Positions 1-6,386 of a DNA stretch of 19,422 nucleotides are shown piece after piece. The notes under the pieces were generated by a model. The model saw only the letters and a list, made by a program, of their open reading frames with translations, searched no databases and was not told the DNA's origin. The stretch lies in assembly GCA_910586575.1 (NCBI GenBank), contig CAJUJQ010000050.1:1-19422 (forward strand), in the 5' to 3' direction. Each line of letters opens with the position of its first letter. Within the stretch, counting starts at the first letter, position 1. Both the position numbers and the translations under genes were made by a program. The DNA comes from an uncultured Clostridia bacterium (lineage in GTDB: Bacteria > Bacillota > Clostridia > Oscillospirales > Butyricicoccaceae).

Positions 1-45
1 CCACCGAGATCTACACTCTTTCCCTACACGACGCTCTTCCGATCT
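1..45 (+). other. Illumina P5/TruSeq adapter sequence (contamination)
   Basis: The first 45 bases match the 3' part of the Illumina universal (P5 plus read-1 primer) adapter, running from CCACCGAGATCTACAC to the terminal GACGCTCTTCCGATCT. This is recalled from established knowledge of the adapter. Genomic sequence begins at base 46. The adapter was left on a read or contig end, so nothing here should be interpreted biologically and no gene should be extended into it. Confidence 0.97.
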
Positions 46-390
46 TGTCATATCCTGAACAATTTTCTCCGTTGCTCCGCTTATGAAAACGTCATTTTCT
101 GCTGGGTGATGCACGAGCAATCGATTATTGACGGTATCCTGTCCCGGCTGGACACCACCGGCAGCACGGTTCATGCAATCTCGCTGATTGCTGACGCACC
201 GGCTGTCCGGGACAGGCTTGCCGGGGATATCTCCCGCGGGCTTCGCAGCGCGGATGTCGTGGAGCGCAGCCTTGCCCGGCTCCCGCTGTATGAGCAGCTC
301 GGCACGATAAAAATTGACACGACACGGCAGTCCGTCCAGGATACCGCCGCACAAATAAAAGCATTCTGTTGTAAAGGCACGGATACATGA
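46..390 (+). CDS. P-loop nucleotide-kinase-like protein, C-terminal fragment (cut by contig end)
   Basis: The reading frame is open from the adapter junction to a TGA at 388-390, giving about 114 residues. These include ENVIFCWVMHEQ, then IIDGILSRLDTTGSTVHAISLIAD and a C-terminal VQDTAAQIKAF. This resembles the second half of small AAA/P-loop nucleoside or shikimate-kinase-like proteins: a hydrophobic strand plus HEQ, the strand 'AISLIADAPAVRDRLAGDI', and a helix ending in the last strand 'TIKIDTT'. The Walker A half lies beyond the contig. An internal GTG/ATG at 106/109 could be mistaken for a start, but the homologous frame continues upstream without a break. A second, broken copy of this 3' end lies at 699-1014 and a shorter remnant at 1701-1765. 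The family call rests on pattern memory and the substrate is unknown. Confidence 0.6.
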   Translation, partial: CHILNNFLRCSAYENVIFCWVMHEQSIIDGILSRLDTTGSTVHAISLIADAPAVRDRLAGDISRGLRSADVVERSLARLPLYEQLGTIKIDTTRQSVQDTAAQIKAFCCKGTDT

Positions 391-411
391 TATCCGAGCG
401 GAAAATCGAAA
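73..411 (+). repeat. Kinase 3'-end repeat, copy A
   Basis: About 340 bp, from TGCTCCGC to GAGCGGAAAATCGAAA, covering the 3' half of the kinase gene plus about 20 bp after its stop. It aligns over its whole length with 699-1037, with scattered substitutions and small indels. The most conserved part is the stretch around CCGCACAAATAAAAGC and the following TTCTGTTGTAAAGGC. It is GC-rich, while the gene that follows is AT-rich. Confidence 0.85.
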
Positions 412-431
412 TTTGAAAGGAATGACGATTT

Positions 432-683
432 ATGGAGAAGGATAAGAAGATCATGATTGGCTATAAAACCATCATCCTGGGACTATGCCTTTATATTGTT
501 GAATTATTATACTTGCCTGTTTTTGGAGCATTACAGAAAACACAAGTGAGCGGAAATGGATTTTACTCTGATTTCTGGAAATATACCGGACAGCAACCTT
601 ACCCCATTATTTTTTTACTAACTGGAATTATCATTGTGATGGGTATTGCCTTTATTATTTGGGGATATAAGGAAAAGAAGTAA
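432..683 (+). CDS. Small two-helix membrane protein, unknown function
   Basis: An 83-aa protein starting MEKDKKIMIGYKT. It has two hydrophobic segments: about residues 9-31 (YKTIILGLCLYIVELLYLPV region) and about 58-77 (PIIFLLTGIIIVMGIAFIIW). A polar loop (QVSGNGFYSDFWKYTGQQ) separates them, and the tail WGYKEKK is positively charged, so both ends are probably cytoplasmic. The ATG at 432 has AAAGGA about 10 bases upstream; a second ATG at 453 is possible but lacks a better site. The gene is clearly more AT-rich than the repeats on either side, which suggests separate ancestry. I do not recognise the family, and no function can be inferred from the sequence. Confidence 0.6.
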   Translation: MEKDKKIMIGYKTIILGLCLYIVELLYLPVFGALQKTQVSGNGFYSDFWKYTGQQPYPIIFLLTGIIIVMGIAFIIWGYKEKK

Positions 684-698
684 CTTCCGTTTCATCAA

Positions 699-1014
699 TG
701 CTCCGCCTGCGAAAATATTATTTTTGCGGGGTGATGCATGAACAGCCCATCATCGACGCGATCCTGTCCCGGCTGGACACCACCGGCAGCACAGTCTGGG
801 CAATCTCGTTGTTTGCAGACGCATCGGCTGTCCGGGACAGTCTTGCCGGAGATATTGCCAGCGGACTTCGCGGCGCGGATGTTGTGGAACGCAGCCTTGC
901 CCGGCTGCCGCTGTACGAGCAGCTCCGCACATAAAAATTGATACGACATGGCTGTCGGTTCAGGATACCGCCGCACAAATAAAAGCATTCTGTTGTAAAG
1001 GCGCATCCACATGA
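699..1014 (+). pseudogene. Broken second copy of the kinase-like 3' end
   Basis: This matches the C-terminal fragment at 46-390 closely: VMHEQPIIDAILSRLDTTG, AISLFADASAVRD and VVERSLARLPLYEQL are all present. Compared with copy A, one base is missing near 931 (CGCACATAAAA against GGCACGATAAAA). This puts a TAA at 932-934 in frame and removes the last strand and helix. The homologous DNA continues in another frame to the equivalent TGA at 1012-1014. There is no Walker A and no room for one, because similarity starts abruptly at about 699, some 15 bases after the stop of the preceding gene. It is therefore a non-functional fragment. A short peptide starting at 698 is possible but unlikely to matter. 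Confidence 0.75.
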
Positions 1015-1037
1015 TATTAGCGGAGCGGCAAATCGAA
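699..1037 (+). repeat. Kinase 3'-end repeat, copy B
   Basis: Second full-length copy of the repeat at 73-411, in direct orientation. It starts at TGCTCCGC and ends at GAGCGGCAAATCGAAA, just upstream of the Nudix gene's ribosome binding site. The start and end positions correspond closely to those of copy A, so the repeated unit has defined edges. Confidence 0.85.
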
Positions 1038-1052
1038 AGGATGCATTATCTT

Positions 1053-1673
1053 ATGGAAAAAAACGAAAAATGGTTACAATGGGCGGTTGAACTTCAAAGT
1101 TTGGCACAAGCAGGTTTATTTTACAGTAACGAAAAATATGAACTTGAAAGGTATGAGCGCATTAGAGAAATATCAGCAGAGATGATCAGCTATCAATCGG
1201 AGATGCCGCTTGAAAAGGTAAAAGATTTATTCTGTAGTGATGTGGGATATCAAACGCCTAAAATAGATACGCGGGCCGCTATATTTAAGGATGGGAAGAT
1301 ATTGCTTGTACATGAAGCAAATGGTACATGGGCACTGCCCGGCGGTTGGGCAGATGTGCATATTTCCGTGGAGGAAAACACGATAAAGGAAGTGAAAGAA
1401 GAAGCGGGACTGGATATTAGAGTGAAACGCATTATTGCGGTTCAAGACAGGGAAAAGCATAATCTGCCTGTTTACGCCTATAAGGTATGTAAAATATTTA
1501 TGCAATGTGAAGTGGTAGGCGGTGAGTTTGTCCCCAATATTGAAACCACCGGTTTTGATTATTTTCGTGTTGATGAATTACCTTGCCTTGCAGAAGAAAA
1601 AAATAACAGAGAACAAATAGAGATGTGCTTTGAGGCAATGCGCTCAGAAACATGGGAAGCTTTATTCGATTGA
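1053..1673 (+). CDS. NUDIX hydrolase with N-terminal helical domain (Nudix_N_2 / YjhB-like)
   Basis: A 206-aa pyrophosphohydrolase-type protein. Residues 1-60 form the helical N-terminal domain of this family (WLQWAVELQSLAQAGLFYSN, YERIREISAEM). The Nudix fold follows from about 68 (KIDTRAAIFKDGKILLVHE), with the Nudix box at 97-120. The box has KEVKEEAGL as its catalytic helix, with Glu113, Glu116 and Glu117 intact. The usual first Glu of the box (as in GGWADVGES in relatives) is Ile104 here. I chose the ATG at 1053 because AAAGGA (1036-1041) sits 11 bases upstream. The in-frame ATG at 1011 lies inside the repeat, and the ATG at 1041 touches the ribosome binding site. Substrates of this subfamily are often sugar nucleotides, but the substrate cannot be read here. 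The gene is AT-rich. Confidence 0.88.
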   Translation: MEKNEKWLQWAVELQSLAQAGLFYSNEKYELERYERIREISAEMISYQSEMPLEKVKDLFCSDVGYQTPKIDTRAAIFKDGKILLVHEANGTWALPGGWADVHISVEENTIKEVKEEAGLDIRVKRIIAVQDREKHNLPVYAYKVCKIFMQCEVVGGEFVPNIETTGFDYFRVDELPCLAEEKNNREQIEMCFEAMRSETWEALFD

Positions 1674-1700
1674 ATCCCAGTTTATCAACCAACTTTCCTT

Positions 1701-1765
1701 ATGGCAGTCCATTCAGGATACTACCGCACAAATAAAGGAATCGGTACATGATATGAAGAACGACA
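1701..1765 (+). repeat. Kinase 3'-end repeat, short remnant copy C
   Basis: About 65 bp matching only the extreme 3' part of copies A and B: GGCAGTCC, then CAGGATACTACCGCACAAAT, GGTACATGATAT and GACAAATTAGAA, with a gap where the others have CATTCTGTTGT. It starts about 27 bases after the Nudix stop codon and ends just before the next small gene. Its divergence suggests it is older than copies A and B. Confidence 0.65.
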
Positions 1766-1774
1766 AATTAGAAG

Positions 1775-2050
1775 TTGTTGGGGGAAAAATATGGGGGGAT
1801 TTTTGTGTTGATAATTTCTGTGCCGTTAATGACAGCAGCTGTCATGTGTGTTTTATTTGCGGATAGAATAGATGCGGTTGTCAAAGGAGATAAAAAGGTA
1901 AAAAAGGTGACAGTCGTATTTGGTGTGGGAGTATTATTAATTTGTGCGCTTGCTATTGCTGTAAGTATCTTAGCGTCAACATCCAAATCTGGAATTCCAG
2001 TTTATCAGTCATTTCCTCCTGGCTTGGGATTGATAACCCATCTCTATTAG
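1775..2050 (+). CDS. Small membrane protein, unknown function, start probably frameshifted
   Basis: An open frame encodes two hydrophobic segments: FVLIISVPLMTAAVMCVLFA and VVFGVGVLLICALAIAVSIL. A basic linker (VVKGDKKVKKVT) separates them, and the frame ends in GLGLITHLY. In-frame starts are poor: TTG 1775 or 1778 without a spaced ribosome binding site, or GTG 1805 after a G run. The well-placed ATG at 1791, preceded by GGGGGAAAAAT, is out of frame by one base. A single extra G in the six-G run after it would join ATG to this frame as M-G-G-I-F-V-L. The gene is therefore either slightly decayed, translated from a weak start, or affected by a sequencing slip. Family not recognised. Confidence 0.42.
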   Translation: MLGEKYGGIFVLIISVPLMTAAVMCVLFADRIDAVVKGDKKVKKVTVVFGVGVLLICALAIAVSILASTSKSGIPVYQSFPPGLGLITHLY

Positions 2051-2082
2051 AGCTGCAAACCGAAATTAGAAAGTGAAAAGAT

Positions 2083-2565
2083 ATGAACCTAAAAATAATA
2101 CCCGCATATGAATATCCAAAAGAAATCCAGGAGCTGTTTTCTGAATATACAGCAATGCTGGTTTCAGTCGACAGTTCATTTCAAAATTATCTTGATATCC
2201 AGAATTATGATGAAGAAATAAAGCATTTGAATCTAAAATATGGTTTGCCTGCGGGCAGATTGTATCTGGCGTTTTATGATGGGGAATTAGCCGGATGTAT
2301 TGGGCTGAGGAAACTTGATGAAAGCAACTGTGAAATGAAACGGCTTTATGTCAGGCCCGCATTTAGGGGCAAACATATCGGCAACGAACTGATTCAGCAA
2401 ATCATAAAGGACGCAAAAGAAATCGCCTATTCGCATATGCTGCTGGATACGCTTCCCTTTTTGAAAAGTGCGTTTCATATGTACAAAACCTACGGTTTCT
2501 ACGAAATACCGAGCTACAACAACAGCCCTATGAGCACATCAATTTACATGAAGCTTGACTTATAA
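2083..2565 (+). CDS. GNAT-family N-acetyltransferase
   Basis: A 160-aa single-domain acetyltransferase. The acetyl-CoA pyrophosphate-binding motif A is visible at residues 89-103 (YVRPAFRGKHIGNEL, with R95-G-x-x-x-G100). It follows the central strand GCIGLRKLDESNCEMKRLYV. Motif B and the C-terminal 'YKTYGFYEIPSY' strand-helix are typical of the family. GNAT enzymes transfer the acetyl group to a primary amine; the acceptor is unknown. The ATG at 2083 has only a weak upstream site (GAAAGTGAAAAG). The gene is AT-rich and is the last cargo-type gene before the base composition becomes GC-rich. Confidence 0.88.
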   Translation: MNLKIIPAYEYPKEIQELFSEYTAMLVSVDSSFQNYLDIQNYDEEIKHLNLKYGLPAGRLYLAFYDGELAGCIGLRKLDESNCEMKRLYVRPAFRGKHIGNELIQQIIKDAKEIAYSHMLLDTLPFLKSAFHMYKTYGFYEIPSYNNSPMSTSIYMKLDL

Positions 2566-2637
2566 TTTTTATTGATTTGGAAATGGAACAGCGCAGCAAA
2601 TTGCTGTTGAACGAATTCTATTAAAGAGGTGTCTGGA

Positions 2638-3225
2638 GTGGACGAACGGCTGAAAAAGCAGCTGGATTTTATCCTGGAAATTGACAAGGAAAAAAACATC
2701 TTCCGTCAAACCCATTTATCAGGGCGCGGACGGAACGAAAACGACGCGGAGCACGCCTGGCATATGGCGATTATGGCATACCTTTTGCAGGAATACGCGA
2801 ACGAGCCGGTTGACGTGACGCGCGTGATGCTGATGTGCTTGATTCACGATGTTGTAGAAATCGACGCGGGCGACACCTACGCCTACGATACCGAAGGGCT
2901 AAAAACCCAAAAGGCCCGCGAGGACGCCGCAAAGGAGCGAATTTACTCGCTTTTGCCGGACGACCAGAAGCAGGCATTACAAAGCATTTTCGATGAATTT
3001 GAACAAAACAGCACGCCGGAGGCAAGGTTTGCCCATGCGATGGACAACTTGCAGCCGCTGCTTTTGAATGACAGCAACGACGGAGGCGACTGGCGGGAGC
3101 ATCAGGTAACAGCCGCGCAGGTTTACGGGCGGCAGTCCAAAACAGCGGAAGGCTCCCAAAAACTCTATGAAATCACCGATGAGCTGCTGCAAAAACATAT
3201 TAAAAAAGGGAATCTCCGCCCATGA
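2638..3225 (+). CDS. HD-domain phosphohydrolase (YfbR/HDDC2-like 5'-nucleotidase)
   Basis: A 195-aa metal-dependent HD protein. The family ligands are present: His39 in ENDAEHAWHMA, the His70-Asp71 pair in LIHDVVEIDAGD and Asp136 in HAMDNLQPLL. This pattern is that of the HD_3 group, which includes bacterial 5'-deoxynucleotidases and human HDDC2; activity on nucleoside monophosphates is inferred. I chose GTG 2638 because AAAGAGG (2623-2629) lies 8 bases upstream, while the in-frame GTG at 2629 overlaps that site. The stop overlaps a downstream ATG (ATGA at 3222), pointing to coupling with the next gene. GC content rises sharply here, so this is the first gene of the core-like block. Confidence 0.85.
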   Translation: MDERLKKQLDFILEIDKEKNIFRQTHLSGRGRNENDAEHAWHMAIMAYLLQEYANEPVDVTRVMLMCLIHDVVEIDAGDTYAYDTEGLKTQKAREDAAKERIYSLLPDDQKQALQSIFDEFEQNSTPEARFAHAMDNLQPLLLNDSNDGGDWREHQVTAAQVYGRQSKTAEGSQKLYEITDELLQKHIKKGNLRP

Positions 3226-3269
3226 GCCGCAAGGCCCCGGCGGTTGGCTTTGGAGGAATCCAATCTTGA
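3222..3269 (+). other. 15-codon mini-ORF bridging two genes (possible coupling leader)
   Basis: ATG 3222 overlaps the HD gene stop as ATGA and has AAAAGGG 11 bases upstream. It reads MSRKAPAVGFGGIQS and stops at a TGA (3267-3269) that overlaps the TTG start of the DUF218 gene. It may be a coupling leader or chance. It may also be the true N-terminus of the downstream protein joined by a lost or gained base, since the frame change is all that separates them. Confidence 0.25.
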
Positions 3270-4024
3270 GGGAACCATCAGAATTTCAAATCTGGCGTGC
3301 GCTGGCAGTCCTGTTTGTGCTTCCGGCGCTGCCTTGCCTGCTTTGGCCCCCGGCACGATTCGGCGCGGAATTTTTCGGGGCGCTGGCGGTTGGCTGCGCG
3401 GGAGAGTCCATCGCGGTGCGCTGCGCTGCGGCTTCCCGCACTGCCCGCCGGGTTGCTGCGCTGGGACGCGTGCTTTTTGCGCTGTTCCTCGCCTCTTTCC
3501 TTGCGATTCAGGGGGTAATCCTTGCGGGCTGCCACGCGGACGAGGAAGCCGAAAACGCGGATTTTCTACTGGTGCTCGGCGCGCAGATTTATGCCGACCG
3601 CCCGTCGGCTTCCCTGCAAACCCGGCTGGACGCCGCTTATGATTATTTGCAGCGGAACCCGGACGCGTGCGCCATCCTCTGCGGCGGGCAAGGCTCGAAC
3701 GAAATCATGCCCGAGGCATGGATGATGCGGGATTACCTGCGCGCGCGCGGCATCCCGGAGGAACGGCTGCTGATTGAGGACGCTTCCTCCAATACCATCC
3801 AGAATATCACGAACGCGCGGCGGCAGTACCTTTCCCCCGGCGACCGGACGGCGGTGATTACCAACGAGTTCCATCTGTCCCGCGCGCGCCGCCTGATGGC
3901 AAACGCAGGGCTTGACCCTTACGGCATCCCCGCGCCTACGCCATATCTGTCCTTGCGGATCGTGCTGCATTTGCGTGAATACTGCTCCGTTTTGGGGCTG
4001 ATGGTATCCGGACGCTGGTTCTGA
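3266..4024 (+). CDS. DUF218 / YdcF-SanA-like membrane protein
   Basis: A 252-aa protein from TTG 3266, supported by GGAGG (3252-3256) 9 bases upstream. The N-terminal third is hydrophobic: helices at about 11-28 (ALAVLFVLPALPCLLW), 36-53, and 68-88 (VLFALFLASFLAIQGVILAG). The rest is the DUF218 domain, with ADFLLVLGAQIY (98-109), LQTRLDAAYDYL, AILCGGQGSNE (136-146), EERLLIEDASSNT and TAVITNEFHLSRAR. DUF218 proteins (YdcF, SanA, ElyC) are linked to envelope or peptidoglycan processes, and YdcF binds S-adenosylmethionine in vitro; the reaction is not established. It sits between the HD gene and prfA, co-directional with both. Confidence 0.85.
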   Translation: MREPSEFQIWRALAVLFVLPALPCLLWPPARFGAEFFGALAVGCAGESIAVRCAAASRTARRVAALGRVLFALFLASFLAIQGVILAGCHADEEAENADFLLVLGAQIYADRPSASLQTRLDAAYDYLQRNPDACAILCGGQGSNEIMPEAWMMRDYLRARGIPEERLLIEDASSNTIQNITNARRQYLSPGDRTAVITNEFHLSRARRLMANAGLDPYGIPAPTPYLSLRIVLHLREYCSVLGLMVSGRWF

Positions 4025-4078
4025 ACCACCGTTTTGGAGATGATATATTTTGTTTGAATGTTAGAAAGGAGGCCCGTC

Positions 4079-5131
4079 ATGCTTGACAAGCTGCAAACCC
4101 TTGCAACCCGATTCGATGAGCTGGAAGCGCGTCTTGCCGCGCCCGACCTGTATGACGACCCCAAACAAGCGGCGGGGCTGCTGCGTGAGCGCAACCGCCT
4201 GGAGCCGATTGTAACCGCTTACCGTGCGCTTGAGGCGGCGCAGGCTACGCAGCAGGAGGCGCAGGAAATGCTTTCCGACCCTGATTTGCGCGAGCTGGCG
4301 CAGGAGGAATTTACCGCTGCCCGAGCCGAAACCGAGCGCCTGACGGCAGAGCTGAAGGCGCTGCTCATCCCGCGCGACCCGAACGACGATAAAGACGTGA
4401 TTGTGGAAATCCGTGGCGGTGCGGGAGGCGAGGAAAGCGCACTGTTTGCGCACTCGCTTTGGCGCATGTATACAATGTACGCCGAAAAGTGCGGCTGGAC
4501 CTCCGAGGTCCTCAGCCAAAATATGACCGAGCTGGGCGGCTGCAAGGAAATCGTGTTCCAAATCAGCGGCGACGGCGCGTATTCCCGGCTGAAATTTGAA
4601 TCGGGCGTGCATCGTGTTCAGCGCGTCCCGGAAACCGAAAGCCAGGGGCGTGTCCACACCTCAACCGTGACCGTGGCGGTGCTGCCCGAGGCCGAGGAGG
4701 TCGATTTTGAAATCAGCCCCGCTGACTTGAAAATCGACACCTTCCGTTCCTCCGGCGCGGGCGGGCAGCATATCAATAAGACCGAGTCGGCAATCCGCAT
4801 CACCCACCTGCCGACCGGCGTTGTCGTGGAGTGCCAGGACGAGCGCAGCCAGCACAAGAACCGCGACAAAGCCATGCGCGTCCTGCGCACCCGGCTGTTT
4901 GAAGCCGAGCAGGCGAAGCAGAACGCCGCGATTGCCGCCGAGCGCCGCAGCCAGGTCGGCACGGGCGACCGCTCCGAACGTATCCGCACCTATAATTTCC
5001 CGGAAAACCGGGTTTCCGATCATCGGATTAAACTGACGCTTTATAAATTAGCCGATTTCATGGACGGCGCGATGGACGAGGTCATCGACGCGCTGATTAC
5101 CGCCGACCGCGTCAGGCAGATGGAGGGCTGA
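4079..5131 (+). CDS. prfA: Peptide chain release factor 1 (RF1)
   Basis: A 350-aa cytoplasmic class I release factor that reads UAA and UAG and triggers hydrolysis of peptidyl-tRNA. The GGQ loop is at 228-230 within SSGAGGQHINKTES. The codon-recognition tripeptide is P-E-T at 184-186 (VPETESQGR), of the RF1 PxT type rather than RF2's SPF. The N-terminal coiled region (1-100) and the dimer of domains 2/4 have normal length. The start is ATG 4079 with AAAGGAGG six bases before it; the in-frame ATG at 4058 would put that site inside the gene. It is followed after only two bases by tsaC. The usual partner prmC, which methylates the GGQ glutamine, is not between them. Confidence 0.97.
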   Translation: MLDKLQTLATRFDELEARLAAPDLYDDPKQAAGLLRERNRLEPIVTAYRALEAAQATQQEAQEMLSDPDLRELAQEEFTAARAETERLTAELKALLIPRDPNDDKDVIVEIRGGAGGEESALFAHSLWRMYTMYAEKCGWTSEVLSQNMTELGGCKEIVFQISGDGAYSRLKFESGVHRVQRVPETESQGRVHTSTVTVAVLPEAEEVDFEISPADLKIDTFRSSGAGGQHINKTESAIRITHLPTGVVVECQDERSQHKNRDKAMRVLRTRLFEAEQAKQNAAIAAERRSQVGTGDRSERIRTYNFPENRVSDHRIKLTLYKLADFMDGAMDEVIDALITADRVRQMEG

Positions 5132-5133
5132 CC

Positions 5134-6162
5134 TTGAAAACAATCGTACTCAATCCCATTGCCGATACCTCATCCATTAAACGCGCGGCGGCGCTGCTGC
5201 TTGCGGGCGAGGTGGTCGGCATGCCGACCGAAACCGTCTACGGGCTGGCCGCGAATGCGCTGGACGAAGCGGCGGTCAAAAAAATCTTTGAGGCAAAGGG
5301 GCGGCCGCAGGACAACCCCTTAATCGTCCACATTGCCGAGGCCAGCGCGCTTGATCAGGTGAGCCGGGACATCCCGGACGCGGCGCGGCGGCTTGCGGAG
5401 GCATATTGGCCGGGGCCGCTGACCATGGTGCTCCCGCGTGCCGGGCAAATCCCGGACGTGGTCACCGCCGGGCTTTCGACCGTGGGCGTGCGCCTGCCTG
5501 CGCACCCGATTGCCCGGGCTTTCATCCGGCAGGCGGGCGTGCCGGTTGCCGCGCCTTCGGCGAACCGTTCGGGCAGGCCGTCCACGACGACGGCGGCGCA
5601 TGTGCTGGAGGATATGGACGGACGGATTCCCGCTGTGATTGACGGCGGCCCTTGCCAGGTGGGCGTGGAATCGACCATCGTTTCCCTGACCGGGGACAAG
5701 CCGCGCCTGCTCCGTCCGGGCGGCATTTCGCTCGAGCAGCTCCGCGCGGTGTTGGGCGAGGTTGCGCTTGACCGCGCGCTTCGCGAACAAATCGGCGATG
5801 ATGTGCAGGTTTCCGCGCCGGGGATGAAATACCGCCACTATGCACCCAAAGCGCCGGTAACGGTCGTTTGCGGCGCGCCCGAAAAAACGGCGGCTTATAT
5901 CCAGAAGCATTTGACGAACGAAACAGGCGTCCTGTGCTTCACGGAATTTGCGTATTTATTTGAGATGCACGAAATGCGGACGATGGGCGCGGCGCTCGAC
6001 CCGCTGACCCAGGCGCGTCGCATCTTTGACGCGCTGCGCAGCTTTGATGAAACCATCGTGCAGGAAATCTACACTCAATGCCCGGGCGATGAGGGCATCG
6101 GCCTTGCGGTCGCAAACCGCCTGAAAAAGGCTGCGGGATTTCGGGTTGTCACCGTCGTCTGA
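5134..6162 (+). CDS. tsaC: L-threonylcarbamoyladenylate synthase (Sua5/TsaC type)
   Basis: A 342-aa enzyme that makes threonylcarbamoyl-AMP from Thr, bicarbonate and ATP, the first step of tRNA t6A37 modification. The YrdC domain (about 10-205) shows GMPTETVYGLAANA, FEAKGRPQDNPLIVHI, WPGPLTMVL, VGVRLPAHP and PSANRSGRPSTT. The longer Sua5-type C-terminal domain (about 225-340) follows after the linker SAPGMKYRHYAPKAP. The TTG start at 5134 has GGAGG seven bases upstream, inside the end of prfA. prfA-tsaC adjacency is common in Firmicutes, usually with prmC between them. The two genes almost certainly share a transcript. Confidence 0.95.
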   Translation: MKTIVLNPIADTSSIKRAAALLLAGEVVGMPTETVYGLAANALDEAAVKKIFEAKGRPQDNPLIVHIAEASALDQVSRDIPDAARRLAEAYWPGPLTMVLPRAGQIPDVVTAGLSTVGVRLPAHPIARAFIRQAGVPVAAPSANRSGRPSTTTAAHVLEDMDGRIPAVIDGGPCQVGVESTIVSLTGDKPRLLRPGGISLEQLRAVLGEVALDRALREQIGDDVQVSAPGMKYRHYAPKAPVTVVCGAPEKTAAYIQKHLTNETGVLCFTEFAYLFEMHEMRTMGAALDPLTQARRIFDALRSFDETIVQEIYTQCPGDEGIGLAVANRLKKAAGFRVVTVV

Positions 6163-6386
6163 ACCTGCCCCTGACACGGAAATGGGGGGCGTTGACAAAG
6201 CCGGTTTTCTAAAAACCGTTCCCCTCAAAAGTTTGAAAAGTGAACGTTTCCCGATAAAGCCATCATAACCGGGGTACAAAAATCCGCTTATTTTTTAAGG
6301 CTGGACTTTGCCCACAGTCCCGGGGATGAAACACATTTCCGATTCATTGCGGGCGGGATACATATTCTGAATCCGAGGTGCAGAAA

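Noticed and set aside
1011..1052. Longer Nudix start at ATG 1011 or 1041
   Set aside because: 1011 lies in the kinase-derived repeat and 1041 abuts the ribosome binding site. The family N-terminus and spacing both fit 1053.
46..2082. Integron-type gene cassette array
   Set aside because: The repeats are fragments of a protein-coding gene with no attC-like imperfect palindrome, and no integron integrase is present. Only the layout is cassette-like.
6163..6386. Promoter at the TTGACA (about 6192) before coaE
   Set aside because: No acceptable -10 lies 16-18 bp downstream. A small CGGTTTT/AAAACCG hairpin overlaps instead. I see nothing firm in this 224-bp gap.
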